A stretch of DNA of 64,000 bases from Ctena decussata (taxonomy: Eukaryota; Mollusca; Bivalvia; Lucinida; Lucinidae): positions 88,013,138-88,077,137 of the forward strand of contig OZ022503.1 of assembly GCA_963989385.1 (NCBI GenBank), in the 5' to 3' direction. Under the pieces are notes generated by a model, which searched no databases, had not been told where the DNA came from, and saw only the letters and a program-made list of their open reading frames with translations. Shown here piece after piece: positions 10,575-21,359 of the stretch; position 1 is the stretch's first letter, and each line of letters begins with the position of its first letter. Made by a program: the position numbers and the translations under genes.

Positions 10575-12368
10575 TAGCTCACCTGTGAAGGTGAGCTTAT
10601 AGTATAGACTTGGTCCGTCGTCCGTCGTCGGCGTCGTCGGCGTCTGCGTCGTCGGCGTCGTCCACACTTTTAAACATCTTCTTCTCAGAAACCACTGGGT
10701 GGATTGAAGCCAAATTTCATGTGGAGCCTTAACAGGATGGGGGAACGAAAGTTTATATATTTGGTCCAGGTCACATGACCAAGATGGCCGCCACGCCCAT
10801 ATATGGTAAAAACCCTTCAAAAATCTTCTTCTCCAGAACCAAAAGGCCTATGACCATGAAACTTGGTGTGTAGCATCGGGCATGCGGGCCCATCATAATT
10901 TATACAAATCATGACCTTGCGTTGACCTTGACCTAATTTACGGCATGGTCAACTTTGGTACGTTAGGCTTTTATATTGGAAAACGCTTAAACAGTGGATT
11001 TCTCAGAAACTATTTAAGTCTAAGGTACAATACTTGGTATACATGGTTGACTAAATGACCAGATGAAGATATTATGTCACTAAAGGTCAAGGTCATTCCG
11101 TCGGACCATCCGTCGTCAAGATTTTCAAACATCTTCTCCTCTGAAACCACTGGGCCGATTGAAGCCAAATTTCATATGGAGTCTCAGTGGGATGGGGGAA
11201 CGAAAGTTTATATATTTGGTCCAGGTCACATGACCAAGATGGCCGTCATGCCCATATTTGGTAAAAACCCTTCAAAAATCTTCTTCTCCAGAACCAAAAG
11301 GCTTATGACCTTGAGACTTGGTGTGTAGCATCGGGCATGCGGGCCCATCATAATTTATACAAATCATGACCTTGCGTTGACCTTGACCTAATTTACGGCA
11401 TGGTCAACTTTGGTACGTTAGGCTTTTATATTGGAAAACGCTTAAACAGTGGATTTCTCAGAAACTATTTAAGTATTAGGTACAATACTTGGTATACATG
11501 GTCGACTAAATGACCAGATGAAGATATTATGTCACTAAAGGTCAAGGTCATTCCGTCGGACCATCCTTCGTCAAGATTTTCAAACATCTTCTCCTCTGAA
11601 ACCACTAGGCAGATTGAAGCCAAATTTCATATGGAGTCTCAGTGGGATTGGGGAACGAAAGTTTATATATTTGGTCCAGGTCACATGACCAAGATGGCCG
11701 CCATGCCCATATATGGTAAAAACCCTTCAAAAATCTTCTTCTCCAGAACCAAAAGGCCTATGACCTTGAAACTTGGTATGTAGCATTGGGCATGCGGGCC
11801 CATCATATTTTATACAAATCATGATCTTGCGTTGACCTTGACCTAATTTATGGGATGGTCAACTTTGGTACGTTAGGCTATTATATGGGAAAACGCTTAA
11901 ACAGTGGATTTCTCAGAAACTATTTAAGTATTAGGTACAATACTTGGTATACATGGTCGACTAAATGACCAGATGAAGATATTATGTCACTAAAGGTCAA
12001 GGTCATTCTGTGGGACCATCCGTCGTCAAGATTTTCAAACATCTTCTCCTCTGAAACCACTAGGCCGATTGAAGCCAAATTTCATATGGAGTCTCAGTGG
12101 GATGGGGGAACGAAAGTTTATACCCGGGGTCTGGGTCACATGACCAAGATGGCCACCATGCCCATATATGGATCTAGTTATCTTGGCTAAAGGTCGTTTG
12201 TCTGTAATGTGTCAACATTTTTAAAGGACTTCTCCTCTGAAACTACTGGGCAGATTTCAATTTAGTTTCAAATGCAGCCTTCAGGCAAAGCGGGAAACAA
12301 AGTTTATATATTCGGTCCACTCACATGACCAAGATGGCCACCATGCCCATATAATGGCAAAAACCTTG

Positions 12369-12402
<34 letters not shown>

Positions 12403-12505
12403 GCCTTGAAACTTGGTATCTAGCAACTGGGACTGTAGTACTACCAATTTTATATAAATTGAGCATATACTGACAGGTGAGCGATCGTTGCCCTTGGGCG
12501 ACTTG
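10575..12505 (+). mobile_element. HINE-like element A (Helentron-type, non-autonomous), 455-bp repeat core
   Basis: 5' end AGCTCACCTGTGAAGGTGAGCT forms a stem (shown in part: AGCTCACCTgtgAAGGTGAG) and is followed by TATAG. A GTCCGTCGTCGGCGTCG tract follows, then about 3.4 units of a 455-bp tandem repeat plus a diverged last unit. The 3' side carries ACAGGTGAGC, the inverse of the 5' end, then hairpin GTTGCCCttGGGCGAC and CTTG before TTTT. The three equal 84-codon frames at 11074, 11529 and 11984 are periodic echoes of the array. The classification follows the known structure of Helentron-associated elements. Confidence 0.75.
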
Positions 12506-12509
12506 TTTT

Positions 12510-13554
12510 CATATTAATTTTTAACTTCAGAACCTGTGCATCCTGTAGCGAACATATGTTCTTTGAATTTGCTTATACTATTACACTGATTAAAACATTT
12601 TTTACAAAATTTATCCATCTTCTCCACTTTAAATCATGTAAACTTAAATATGTTACCAACTCCCATACACAACTGCTTACAGATACATATCATTTTTTGT
12701 CCCAATATTGCATGCCTATTTGCACCTCAAAGCAGAGTTAATCATCAATAACAACATAATTTTTGTTTTCAAATTGGGACAGTTAAATTTTTACCATAAT
12801 TGTCCTAAAAATTGAACAGTTTGGGTTAACACCTGCAAAAATCAGATGGAATGGCAAACAGTGTAGATTCTTATCAGGCTGCTCCTGTAGGAGCTGTTTG
12901 ATCTGGGTCTGCGCTGTTTGCTCAGAACTATCAGTCCCAGGGCTCAGAATTTTTTATGGTATAAACAGCAACAAAATGACATATCAGGTGTGTCATATCT
13001 GAAGGTAAACTATGTTACAATGTGTGATTGTGGAAATTTATAATTTAACTGATATATTAATGGAAAATTTCTCCTACAGCAGTAATTTAAGTGTACATGC
13101 ACATGTACCCGCCATAATTATGCTAACTGAGAAGTAGGCAAGATGGGGCAACTGTATTAGACCTAATAAATGCCCCTCTCTGTTAAAAGCATTCACCGTC
13201 TTTTCTAATATAATGTTATTCTGACTTGTCAAAATTGCAAAAGACCATGCTCAAATATTGGAGTTAATGATATATGGTCATATGGAATATAGGACATTTT
13301 AGCCTAGGACATATCAGCCACAGACATTTCGACCACGGACATTTCGACCTTATTTCAGTATTAAAATATTTGAAATAAACTGCTGCCCCTATTATTGTTC
13401 ATCTTCATCTTTTGATGCATATCAGTACCTTAATATTTGCACAAGAGTTACTGTGCTACACTAAGATAGAAAAAACAAAATTGCTACACTGTGCTACAGT
13501 TGAAGGAACAAACAAAAATTCATGGATCTTCATAATTTTACAGTGTACTTACCA
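12510..13554. other. Intergenic stretch with one hairpin repeat, otherwise featureless
   Basis: A palindrome at about 12850-12925 pairs CAAACAGTGTAGATTCTTAT with a later GATCTGGGTCTGCGCTGTTTG-like arm. Near 13290-13350 there are short repeats of GGACATTTCGACC; a related inverted arm lies near 14160-14210. Confidence 0.4.
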
Positions 13555-13740
13555 TTAACTCTTTAAGTCCCAGTGACAAAATTAGCAAAATTTGCAAACA
13601 GCGTAGATCCTGATCATCTAGATCTACACTGTTTGCCCTCTAGTCTTTGAATTCTCAATATGAAATGTCTTGGACAAGGCATTTTTTTAATTTTGCAGAC
13701 GTACATTTTGTCATCTGCTTTTTGGTGCTTAAAGAGTTAA
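13555..13740. mobile_element. TTAACTCTTT MITE, copy 3, inverted and shortened
   Basis: 186 bp, TTAACTCTTTAAG to CTTAAAGAGTTAA. Opposite orientation to copies at 946 and 5032. The central palindrome arm is deleted, leaving GATCCTGATCATCTAGATC. Confidence 0.8.
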
Positions 13741-14303
13741 GTACAGTAGAAGATTTGTTCCTGCAGCATCCAAGTTAGCCAGTGCCCTGTATTGTAAGCT
13801 TCACTATGATTGGTTTTCAATATAAGTCTTCAACACCAATTCTAAGACAACTTCATCATAGTGGGCAAGACAACAAGCTTCAGTCAGTCCTTTATAAAGA
13901 GAGACTCTAACATGTAAGTTTTGGGAGACATGGGCACATTATTGTTATATATTAACATCCTGAATGCCATGTAATGTAAATCCAGAAATGAGCTTCTTCA
14001 GAAGCGGGGATGATATCTGAATCTACACTACTTGAAAAGAAAACATATGATATATTCACCATGAGTAGGACATGAATGGTTGATAAAATAAAAAGATTTG
14101 GGATGTTGGCCGAAATGTTCACCAATGAAAATTTCTCTGGCTGATTTTTTTTCTAAATGCCAAACTGTCCTAGGCTGAAACGTCCATGGCCAAAATGTCT
14201 GAGCACCAATCAAGCTCACCTGATCATGGTCTACATTGTTTCATGAAACTGCCAGCTATTTTAATGATGACAAAGTGCAGTTATTATTCAAACAGGGTTA
14301 AAA

Positions 14304-14637
14304 CACAGGGTATAATCGATTCCGCCAATTTTCGCTTCCTGCAGAGACTGTCCCTCATATTTGGCTTCCGCAGAGACTGTCCGCGAAACTCTTGCTTCCT
14401 GCCGAGACTTCTGTACATGATAAATGGCTTCCTGCAGAGACTGTCCGCGTGATTCTGCTTCCTGCCGAGGCTCTCTGCAGGAAGCAGAATCACGCGGACA
14501 GTCTCGGCAGGAAGCAATTATTCGAGGACAGTAGTCTCTGCAGGAAGCAAGAGTTCGTGGACAGTCTCGACAGAAGCCAAATATGACGGACAGTCTCTGC
14601 AGGAAGCGAAAATTGGCGGAATCAATTATACCCTGTG
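14304..14637. mobile_element. 334-bp palindromic MITE with 5-bp target duplication, copy 2
   Basis: Ends CACAGGGTATAAT and ATTATACCCTGTG; flanked by TAAAA at 14299-14303 and 14638-14642. Same length as the copy at 5685, with the same arm-internal GCTTCCTGCNGAGA / CTGTCCGCG units. Confidence 0.9.
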
Positions 14638-14935
14638 TAAAATCACTTCAGATGTTTGACTGAAGCACTGGTGCCACTGGCTTGATATAATGCACTTATT
14701 CCTCTCTAAAATAACACCCCCTTATAAAACCTTTCAAATAAGAAAAAAATGGATCTCTGGGACATTTAATAGAAATAGTATGGTTCACTCATTTTTTTTA
14801 CCACTGACTGATACTCATGAATACGCATGTGAAACAATTTTTACAACACGTAATTATTATAAAAGCTCTGGGCATTTTTAAACATCAGAGCTGCTTTTAG
14901 TTTTACAGAAATTAATAAATCTACTGATACTTAGA

Positions 14936-15010
14936 AGCCCCGGTAGCTCAATAAATTGAGCACTTGCCTGCTGATCTAGCAGTCCCAGAATTGATCCCTT
15001 GGAGAGGGAA
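14936..15010 (+). repeat. tRNA-like SINE head fragment
   Basis: GCCCCGGTAGCTCAATAAATT carries an A-box-like TAGCTCAATAAATTGAGCA, but the B box is decayed. It belongs to the same head type as the SINEs at 15203 and 36941. Not an intact tRNA gene. Confidence 0.6.
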
Positions 15011-15202
15011 ACCTTTTTATAAGCTACAGAATCTCCGAGGCGTTTAATAGAATTAAATACATCATGGCTAACTAATGTTTTCATACATGGTAAAAATGAA
15101 ATTCGGATCCCTTGAGATAATAAAACATCTGAAAGGAAAATGCAAAAGTTAAACAAAAACAAACAACAAAACTTGCTATAAATGACCACTAACAAGTGAA
15201 AG

Positions 15203-15396
15203 ATTGATGACTTGCAATTTTATGTCCTGTTCAACAATACTTCAGTCATATCAGGATGATGGGAAGGCGATAATGAAAGGCTGTGTGTAATGGAACCCGT
15301 TTACAATTAAGAAGATGTGTGCCTCCAGCGGGGCTCGAACCCAGAACTGCTAGATAAGCAGGCCAGCGCTTAACCTACTAAGCTACAGGGCTCCCA
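15203..15396 (-). repeat. tRNA-derived SINE (family 1), copy 1
   Basis: Read on the minus strand: A box TAGCTTAGTAGGTTAAGCG, B box GGGTTCGAGCCCC, then a body ending in AAAATTGCAAGTCATCAATC. The same body is in the copies at 20139-20307 and 36941-37125. Confidence 0.8.
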
Positions 15397-15510
15397 ATAA
15401 CAAGTATCAGAATAGATAATCTGACCCAATTTTTATTAACCAACACACAACACATAATGTTAATTAGCTAAAATGCTAGTGGAATTTCAAAGGTCGTCTC
15501 TGCTGCTGAT

Positions 15511-15916
15511 AAGGGCTGGGATGAGTACCTGGGTACCCAAGTTCGGGTCGGGTAGACCAATTACAGGGTACAAATTTACTACCTGTTACCCGAATGCTTA
15601 TTATTATGTAATGTATAAATATTCTATTTCAACTGAATTACAGTTTAAAAGGGCAAACTTTAGTGTGATTGTCTTGTATAAATGCCAAAATTGCAAAACT
15701 GTATTTTGTATATCATAACAGGGAGATTTATACATTTTCATACCATTCTCATGCAAACGTGTGCAAAGGACAGATACCTTACTTATTATTTTGCTCTAAA
15801 TGTACATTTTCTAGCTGTAGAAATGATCAAAATGCTATGGTGACGGGTGCCCGGGTACCTGCGGGTAATAGGAACTCTAGGTACCCAGGTACAAAATCTC
15901 TACCCATCCCAGCCTC
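15511..15916. mobile_element. hAT-type MITE, 406 bp, 8-bp target duplication
   Basis: Ends AAGGGCTGGGATGAGTACC and a complementary right end containing CTACCCATCCCAGCCTC. Flanked by CTGCTGAT at 15503-15510 and 15917-15924, the 8-bp duplication expected for hAT. The subterminal regions also pair through CTGGGTACC. No transposase inside. Confidence 0.85.
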
Positions 15917-16644
15917 CTGCTGATGTAGATTCTGATTGATGTTAGTTCTGTCTGACTCATGAGTTGTACATAAGTAGCCCAGTTGTTTGCAAAATGGTGA
16001 CAATGAAAGTACTTGCCAGTGGCAGCCTGGGCTCCTAGCTTTCAAAATCTGCTCATAGTACCCAACAAGCTTTTCACTTGCCTCAGGCAACCAAGCACTT
16101 GCTGAGCTCTATCAGGCCTCTGTTGTACAATAACAAAAATTGTGTAATCATGTGAACTTATTTTTCTAAATGAATCTTCACAACTACAATTTCAGTTACA
16201 GAGACTGACCAACTAAACATTCCTAAATCATCATAAAATGTATAAAACAATGTCCAGTTACACATCCTTATTCACTACGTGGTCTCTGATGATGGAATAT
16301 TTCTTGCAACGTTACAACAAACTTCATCATACAACCTTATTCAATACCTCACTCATGAACACAACCTGATCAGTACTCATCAGGCACACTGCATTGATTC
16401 AACATCAAACCAATGTTGGTTCATATTATGACGTAAAAACAACTGATTCAACACTGTGTGCCTATTTAATGTTAGTATGATGCTGTCAAGCTCTGTTTAA
16501 CAACTGAATTTTTTGTCTTTATGTGCACCCTTTGTCACCTCGTTTTAAGAGCAGCTTTAGACAAGCATTTGAACATTAATATTCAACCAAATTTGAAGTA
16601 ATGTGTTACCAAGCATGTCTATCTATCTTTTTTTTTCTTCGTAT

Positions 16645-16953
16645 ACTGCTACACCCTCTCTTGAGGATCATGAGCAGGTGTACGATGTACACTCCAGTTT
16701 TGCAGGATGAACCTCCTTGTAGCCATGTAACTATAGAAGGGATCTTTAACCTGCACAGGGGATGTCTCTCCCTGCACAGGGGGCCTCCAGTTAACGTCCC
16801 GATCCAAAGGACGGCACACTTTTTTTATGTCATCCCTGCAAATGACATTAAGGAAGCGTGTTCGGACCCCGAAATTCTAACGACGTTACCCGGGTTCGAA
16901 CTCGGGACCTTTAGCATCAGAGGCAAGTGCGCTAACCACTGAGCTACCACGCT
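16645..16953 (-). repeat. tRNA-derived SINE with a conserved central body (family 2)
   Basis: On the minus strand: TAGCTCAGTGGTTAGCGCA (A box) and GAGTTCGAACCC (B box), then a body with GTGCCGTCCTTTGGATCGGG and GACGTTAACTGGAGG, a type of block shared by several metazoan SINE superfamilies. Confidence 0.75.
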
Positions 16954-17024
16954 TCTGCTCTAAGTTAACAGTCAAAAGCATGAAGTTTAATTACAAGGCT
17001 TGCGTTGAAAACGGTAAAAACAAG

Positions 17025-18061
17025 CATACCTGCCAAGTTTCACGATTTGTGCGTGACTCTCACGAATTTGGACGCCTCCCACGACCTCACGATCGTATTT
17101 TGAAAAATAGCCATAACTCACGCTTCCTTCGCTTGCCCACGATTTCACTTTAAACCGGAGAAAACAAAAAAAATCTTTCTTTTTTTTTTGGCTCTCTCGA
17201 TCGTCAAAAACATGTTTTCTCAACTTCCGCTACATTCGGACAATCTCGGTTACAGAATCTATTTTTATCTCCGGGAAAAACATCACCTGGTCTAAAAATA
17301 TGTAAAGGTAAAGGTTTCCGATAGTCCTAAAATAGCGTGGGTAAAAATAACTCTAGTATTCGGTAGCGATTCGAGCCGAAAACAACCAAATGTGTACTTC
17401 CGTTTTTATGTACATGAAATGTTGACAACATGAAAAAAGTTTTATAAATCAAAGTACCAAAATGGATTGGAGATCGAGTTTACCTGGGTTACGAAGAGTT
17501 AGAAGGGCAACAGCTTTGCATTTTGTAAACTAAGCCAAAGGCATTTCAGTGTTTACCACGCCGGTAAAAACAGTCTGAAAACGTCAAAACTTTTGCAGTC
17601 GGTATCTGATTTTGTTATTACCAAGATAGCCCAAGATGTTATCAGAGCTGAAACCCTCTTTAGCGACTTCATTGCAGCATAACTCTCTACACTGACAGAA
17701 GTATTGTTTGAACATTGTTTTTTTTTAATTCAAGCTGGGATGAGTTGTACTTTCTTAAAGCTTTATTTTAAGTCAAGTATTAGCTTTAAGAAAATAAGCT
17801 ATTAATTGTTACAGTGCACACATTCAATATATTACCTGTCATATTTATCTTCATTTAAGTACTACCTACTGATCCTACTCCTCCCCACTGCCATCCCCAA
17901 TCTCTAGTTTCATATAAAGAGGAAAAAATGACACCAAAAAATCTCACTCTTTTCGATTGTCAATGGGTTTCACCGCGAATGAACTATCGTGGAAAAGGGG
18001 GCTAAATCGAGGCTTCGCGCGCAGTCTCACTCTTTCGTAAATTGAAAACTTGGCAGGTATG
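17025..18061. mobile_element. 1037-bp element, CATACCTGCCAAGTTT ends, 6-bp target duplication
   Basis: The 16-bp end CATACCTGCCAAGTTT is matched by AAACTTGGCAGGTATG. AACAAG flanks both sides (17019-17024 and 18062-18067). Subterminal CACGATTTG / CTCACTCTTTCG blocks also recur in inverted form. No transposase frame. A 6-bp duplication is known for IS3EU-type elements, but that assignment is only a guess. Confidence 0.8.
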
Positions 18062-18963
18062 AACAAGTAATTTATTATCCATAATTAATCCATAAAATAT
18101 TATATCCATAATTAATCCATAAAATATTAGTTGATTTTCAGATACCAGTTAGACAGAATCTGATGCTATCTATAGATCTATTATCATAACATTAGTGCAA
18201 CATGATACAGATCATCAGTGAATGAAGAATAGATTATAGAATGCAAGATCTGAAAGCATACTGTAGAAAATACATTAAAAATGAATCAAAAATATACTTT
18301 TTCTTCTAGTATCATGAATTAAACTATGCCACCAACCTTTTTAAAACGCACAGAGACTTCCCTTTAATGCGCAAACTGCAAGTTAACCGGCAACACAGCT
18401 GTCAAACGTGGGAATTTTCCAGTCTATTTTTGAACGCTCCATGAATGGTTTTCGCTTTGCAAAATCAATGCAATACCTTATACTGCGAGCTAAGAACCAG
18501 TATACTAGAGGTCAAGGTCACAATGATTTCCATGTCATATAGGTCGGTGACTGTATTTACCGAAACGTACCGAAATACCGAAACGAACTGGAAATACCGA
18601 AACGAACAATTAAATATATAGGGAAAAATGGCATTTCGGTAATTGATTGTTTATACAGGTACAGAATAGGTGTTAATGATTGTTTGTACAGGAAGAGAAA
18701 AGGTGTTGAAGATGTTTTCATAAGTATAATATACAGGTTGATGTGATAAAAGGGGTAGATGAAAGTGGCTCTTTGTGTTTAGAATACTACTTTAAAATAG
18801 AGATTGATTTTAGTACATAGCGGACCTGTCATGGGTCAGGTTTAGTATATTGGCTTACCTCTCGTGGGTGGACTGACGGACATATGGGCGGTCGGATAGA
18901 AGACGGACGATAGCTATATCATAAACTTTGAGCCAGAAGATCCCTGGATACATACATACCTGG

Positions 18964-19345
<382 letters not shown>

Positions 19346-19499
19346 ACCAGTGTATTTAGGTAGGTATACACCAAGATTTTATTTTCATAGGGGATTCAAA
19401 TGAAAAATACAGCTTCAAATCCACAAGACTCAGAATCGGGAGCTTAACTTATCTTCGAACTGCGAAGATTCAAACCAGTCAGTGAATCCGTCTAAATAT

Positions 19500-20110
19500 G
19501 GTGTAGGCGACGGCAAAAGCTCTGGCCAGAATGCGTGGATGCGCAGGCTGATCTGAGCCTCAGCTTTTCGCATATACGTTAAGCACCCTTTTGGAATAGC
19601 GTTCTATTAGTGCGTACAGAATCTCATATAATTTTTTTGGATCACTACTGTGTATATAAAAACGCTGGAAGAACGTTGAACCATTTTCATGACGTAAGGG
19701 TTCCACTACAGTATATATAAAAAAGTTGAATCAATGTTGAACAATTTTTTTTTTTGAAGAACGCTGTATCATCATCATGGCATAAGAGTTCGCTGCTGCA
19801 TAAAAAAAACGTTTGAACAACGATGTAACATATCATAATGACGTAAGGATTCATTATAGTATGTGCGAACAACAAAAGCTTTGACCAGACTGCATGATTG
19901 AACCTTTGCTGTTTGCATATGAGTTCAGCACCTTTTTGCGCATGGCAACTCGTATATTTTTGGGGAAACACTATGCAAAAAGAGAGAAAAATAACAATGT
20001 TGGAACAATGTCGTATCGTCGTCAAACCGTAAGGGTTCATGCTTGCCGTGTGTGAACAGCAAAAGCTCTGACCAGACTGCTTGGATGCGCAGTCCAGTCT
20101 CAGTCTTTGT
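19500..20110. repeat. Degenerate tandem repeat of about 180 bp
   Basis: Phrases AACAGCAAAAGCTCTGACCA and GACGTAAGGGTTC recur near 19505-19700, 19760-19880 and 20010-20070. Units are diverged and interrupted. The SINE at 20139 follows directly. Confidence 0.6.
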
Positions 20111-20138
20111 TGTCCTAGGGTGCAAATATGTGGTGCGG

Positions 20139-20307
20139 TGTTATGTCCCTTTCAACAGTATTTTAGTTAGCCAGTCTGGCAAACGAATGAGTGATAATGA
20201 AAGGCTGTGTGCAATGCAGCCATGATCACTGTAACAAAGAGTTCCGGATTCGAACCCGGACTGCTATCTTAGCAGGTCCGAGCTTAACCTACTGAGCTAC
20301 TGCTCCG
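20139..20307 (-). repeat. tRNA-derived SINE (family 1), copy 2
   Basis: Minus strand: TAGCTCAGTAGGTTAAGC and GGGTTCGAATCC, then the family-1 body. It lies inside the long-TIR element. Confidence 0.8.
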
Positions 20308-20513
20308 CTGGTTTATTTGCACCCACTATGTATCGCAAGATGTAAGATTTTAGAATTAGAAGCCACAAGTGCACTTTCTTTAACGGATGTGCCGAAGGGA
20401 GAGTCGCAATATGATGTATCTGACTAATGCTTCTTATGAATATATGTCGATAAACTTGTATGCCAAATAAATTGTTGAAGAAACTTTATCTTATTTGATA
20501 GTCCATTCCTACA

Positions 20514-20533
20514 TCCCCCCCCCCCCCCCCCCC
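20514..20533 (+). repeat. Poly-C tract
   Basis: Uninterrupted C run of about 20. Similar C or G runs are at 23301-23326 and 45437-45476. Lengths of such runs are unreliable in assemblies. Confidence 0.9.
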
Positions 20534-21137
20534 CAGTTCAGCTTCCACACTGTGGAAGTAAACAAACGCATTCGCCTGTAAATCACCATTATTGGTATTT
20601 GAGGTCTAAGGTTATGTTTATGCTGGCGAAACTGAAGTACTGTCTAGATAATGGTGTTCATTGATAAGGTGAGAACCATTTCTAATAAAACATGCTTTAT
20701 AATGAGGCGGTTCCGTTCTGAGATATTAGGCTAATGGAGGAATGCTTTTTTTTTTTTCAAAATTATCACTTCATAATCTCTCTCTTTCACGCACACATAC
20801 ACACACGCACGCACACACGCGAAGGTTAAATTGAGGCCTCTGAATGGACTACTTGCATAGAATTATATCTGCAATTTTTGTATACTTTATGCAATGGTGA
20901 ATATGCAACAATGCATGTATATATGAGCGTTAGGAGATAATTATTATACAGTCCCTTTAAATTCTTTAATCTTTTTAACCGATGTATTGCACTTGTGAAA
21001 ACATTCTTTAACACCTATTCCATACCTGTATAAACAATCAATTACCGAAATGCCATTTCCCTATATATTTAATTGTTCGTTTCGGTATTTCCAGTTCGTT
21101 TCGGTATTTCGGTACGTTTCGGTAAATACAGCTACCC

Positions 21138-21298
21138 CATATAGGTGCTTTTTGCAAAAACAGGACTGCCGTAACCATATGTTGCAAGCGTTCATTATTG
21201 ATTTCGGTCTGACGCGAAAAGACAAAAGGAAACAAAACTATTTTACTAGATTTTGAAGTCAAAATAATTGTAATTCAATTTTCTAGTAATCTGCATAA
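21138..21298 (+). promoter_or_regulatory. Presumed BRD7 5' UTR / proximal promoter
   Basis: The only non-transposon DNA before the BRD7 start. No TATA box at a sensible spacing. TTCAATTTTCTAG at 21276-21288 looks like a splice acceptor, so the ATG may sit in a second transcript exon. In-frame TAA directly precedes the ATG (21296-21298). Confidence 0.4.
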
Positions 21299-21359
21299 AT
21301 GGGGAAGAAACACAAACTCAAGAAACACAAAGATCGTGGCTATGAAGACGATTATGAAG
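21299..21359 (+). CDS. BRD7: BRD7 exon 1
   Basis: Encodes MGKKHKLKKHKDRGYEDDYE plus one base; donor GTTTGT. The in-frame TAA just upstream fixes the start. MGKKHK is the conserved N-terminus of BRD7 and BRD9. Confidence 0.93.

Noticed and set aside
11074..12190. Three open frames of 68-84 codons starting MSLKVKV, spaced 455 bp
   Set aside because: They coincide with the unit of a DNA tandem array inside element A; the frame is reproduced because the repeat is, and similar arrays in other elements have no conserved frame.
15317..15396. tRNA gene on the minus strand
   Set aside because: A and B boxes are good, but the cloverleaf is imperfect and the sequence continues into a SINE body shared with two other loci; the same applies to 16874-16953, 20236-20307, 37040-37125 and 44487-44560.
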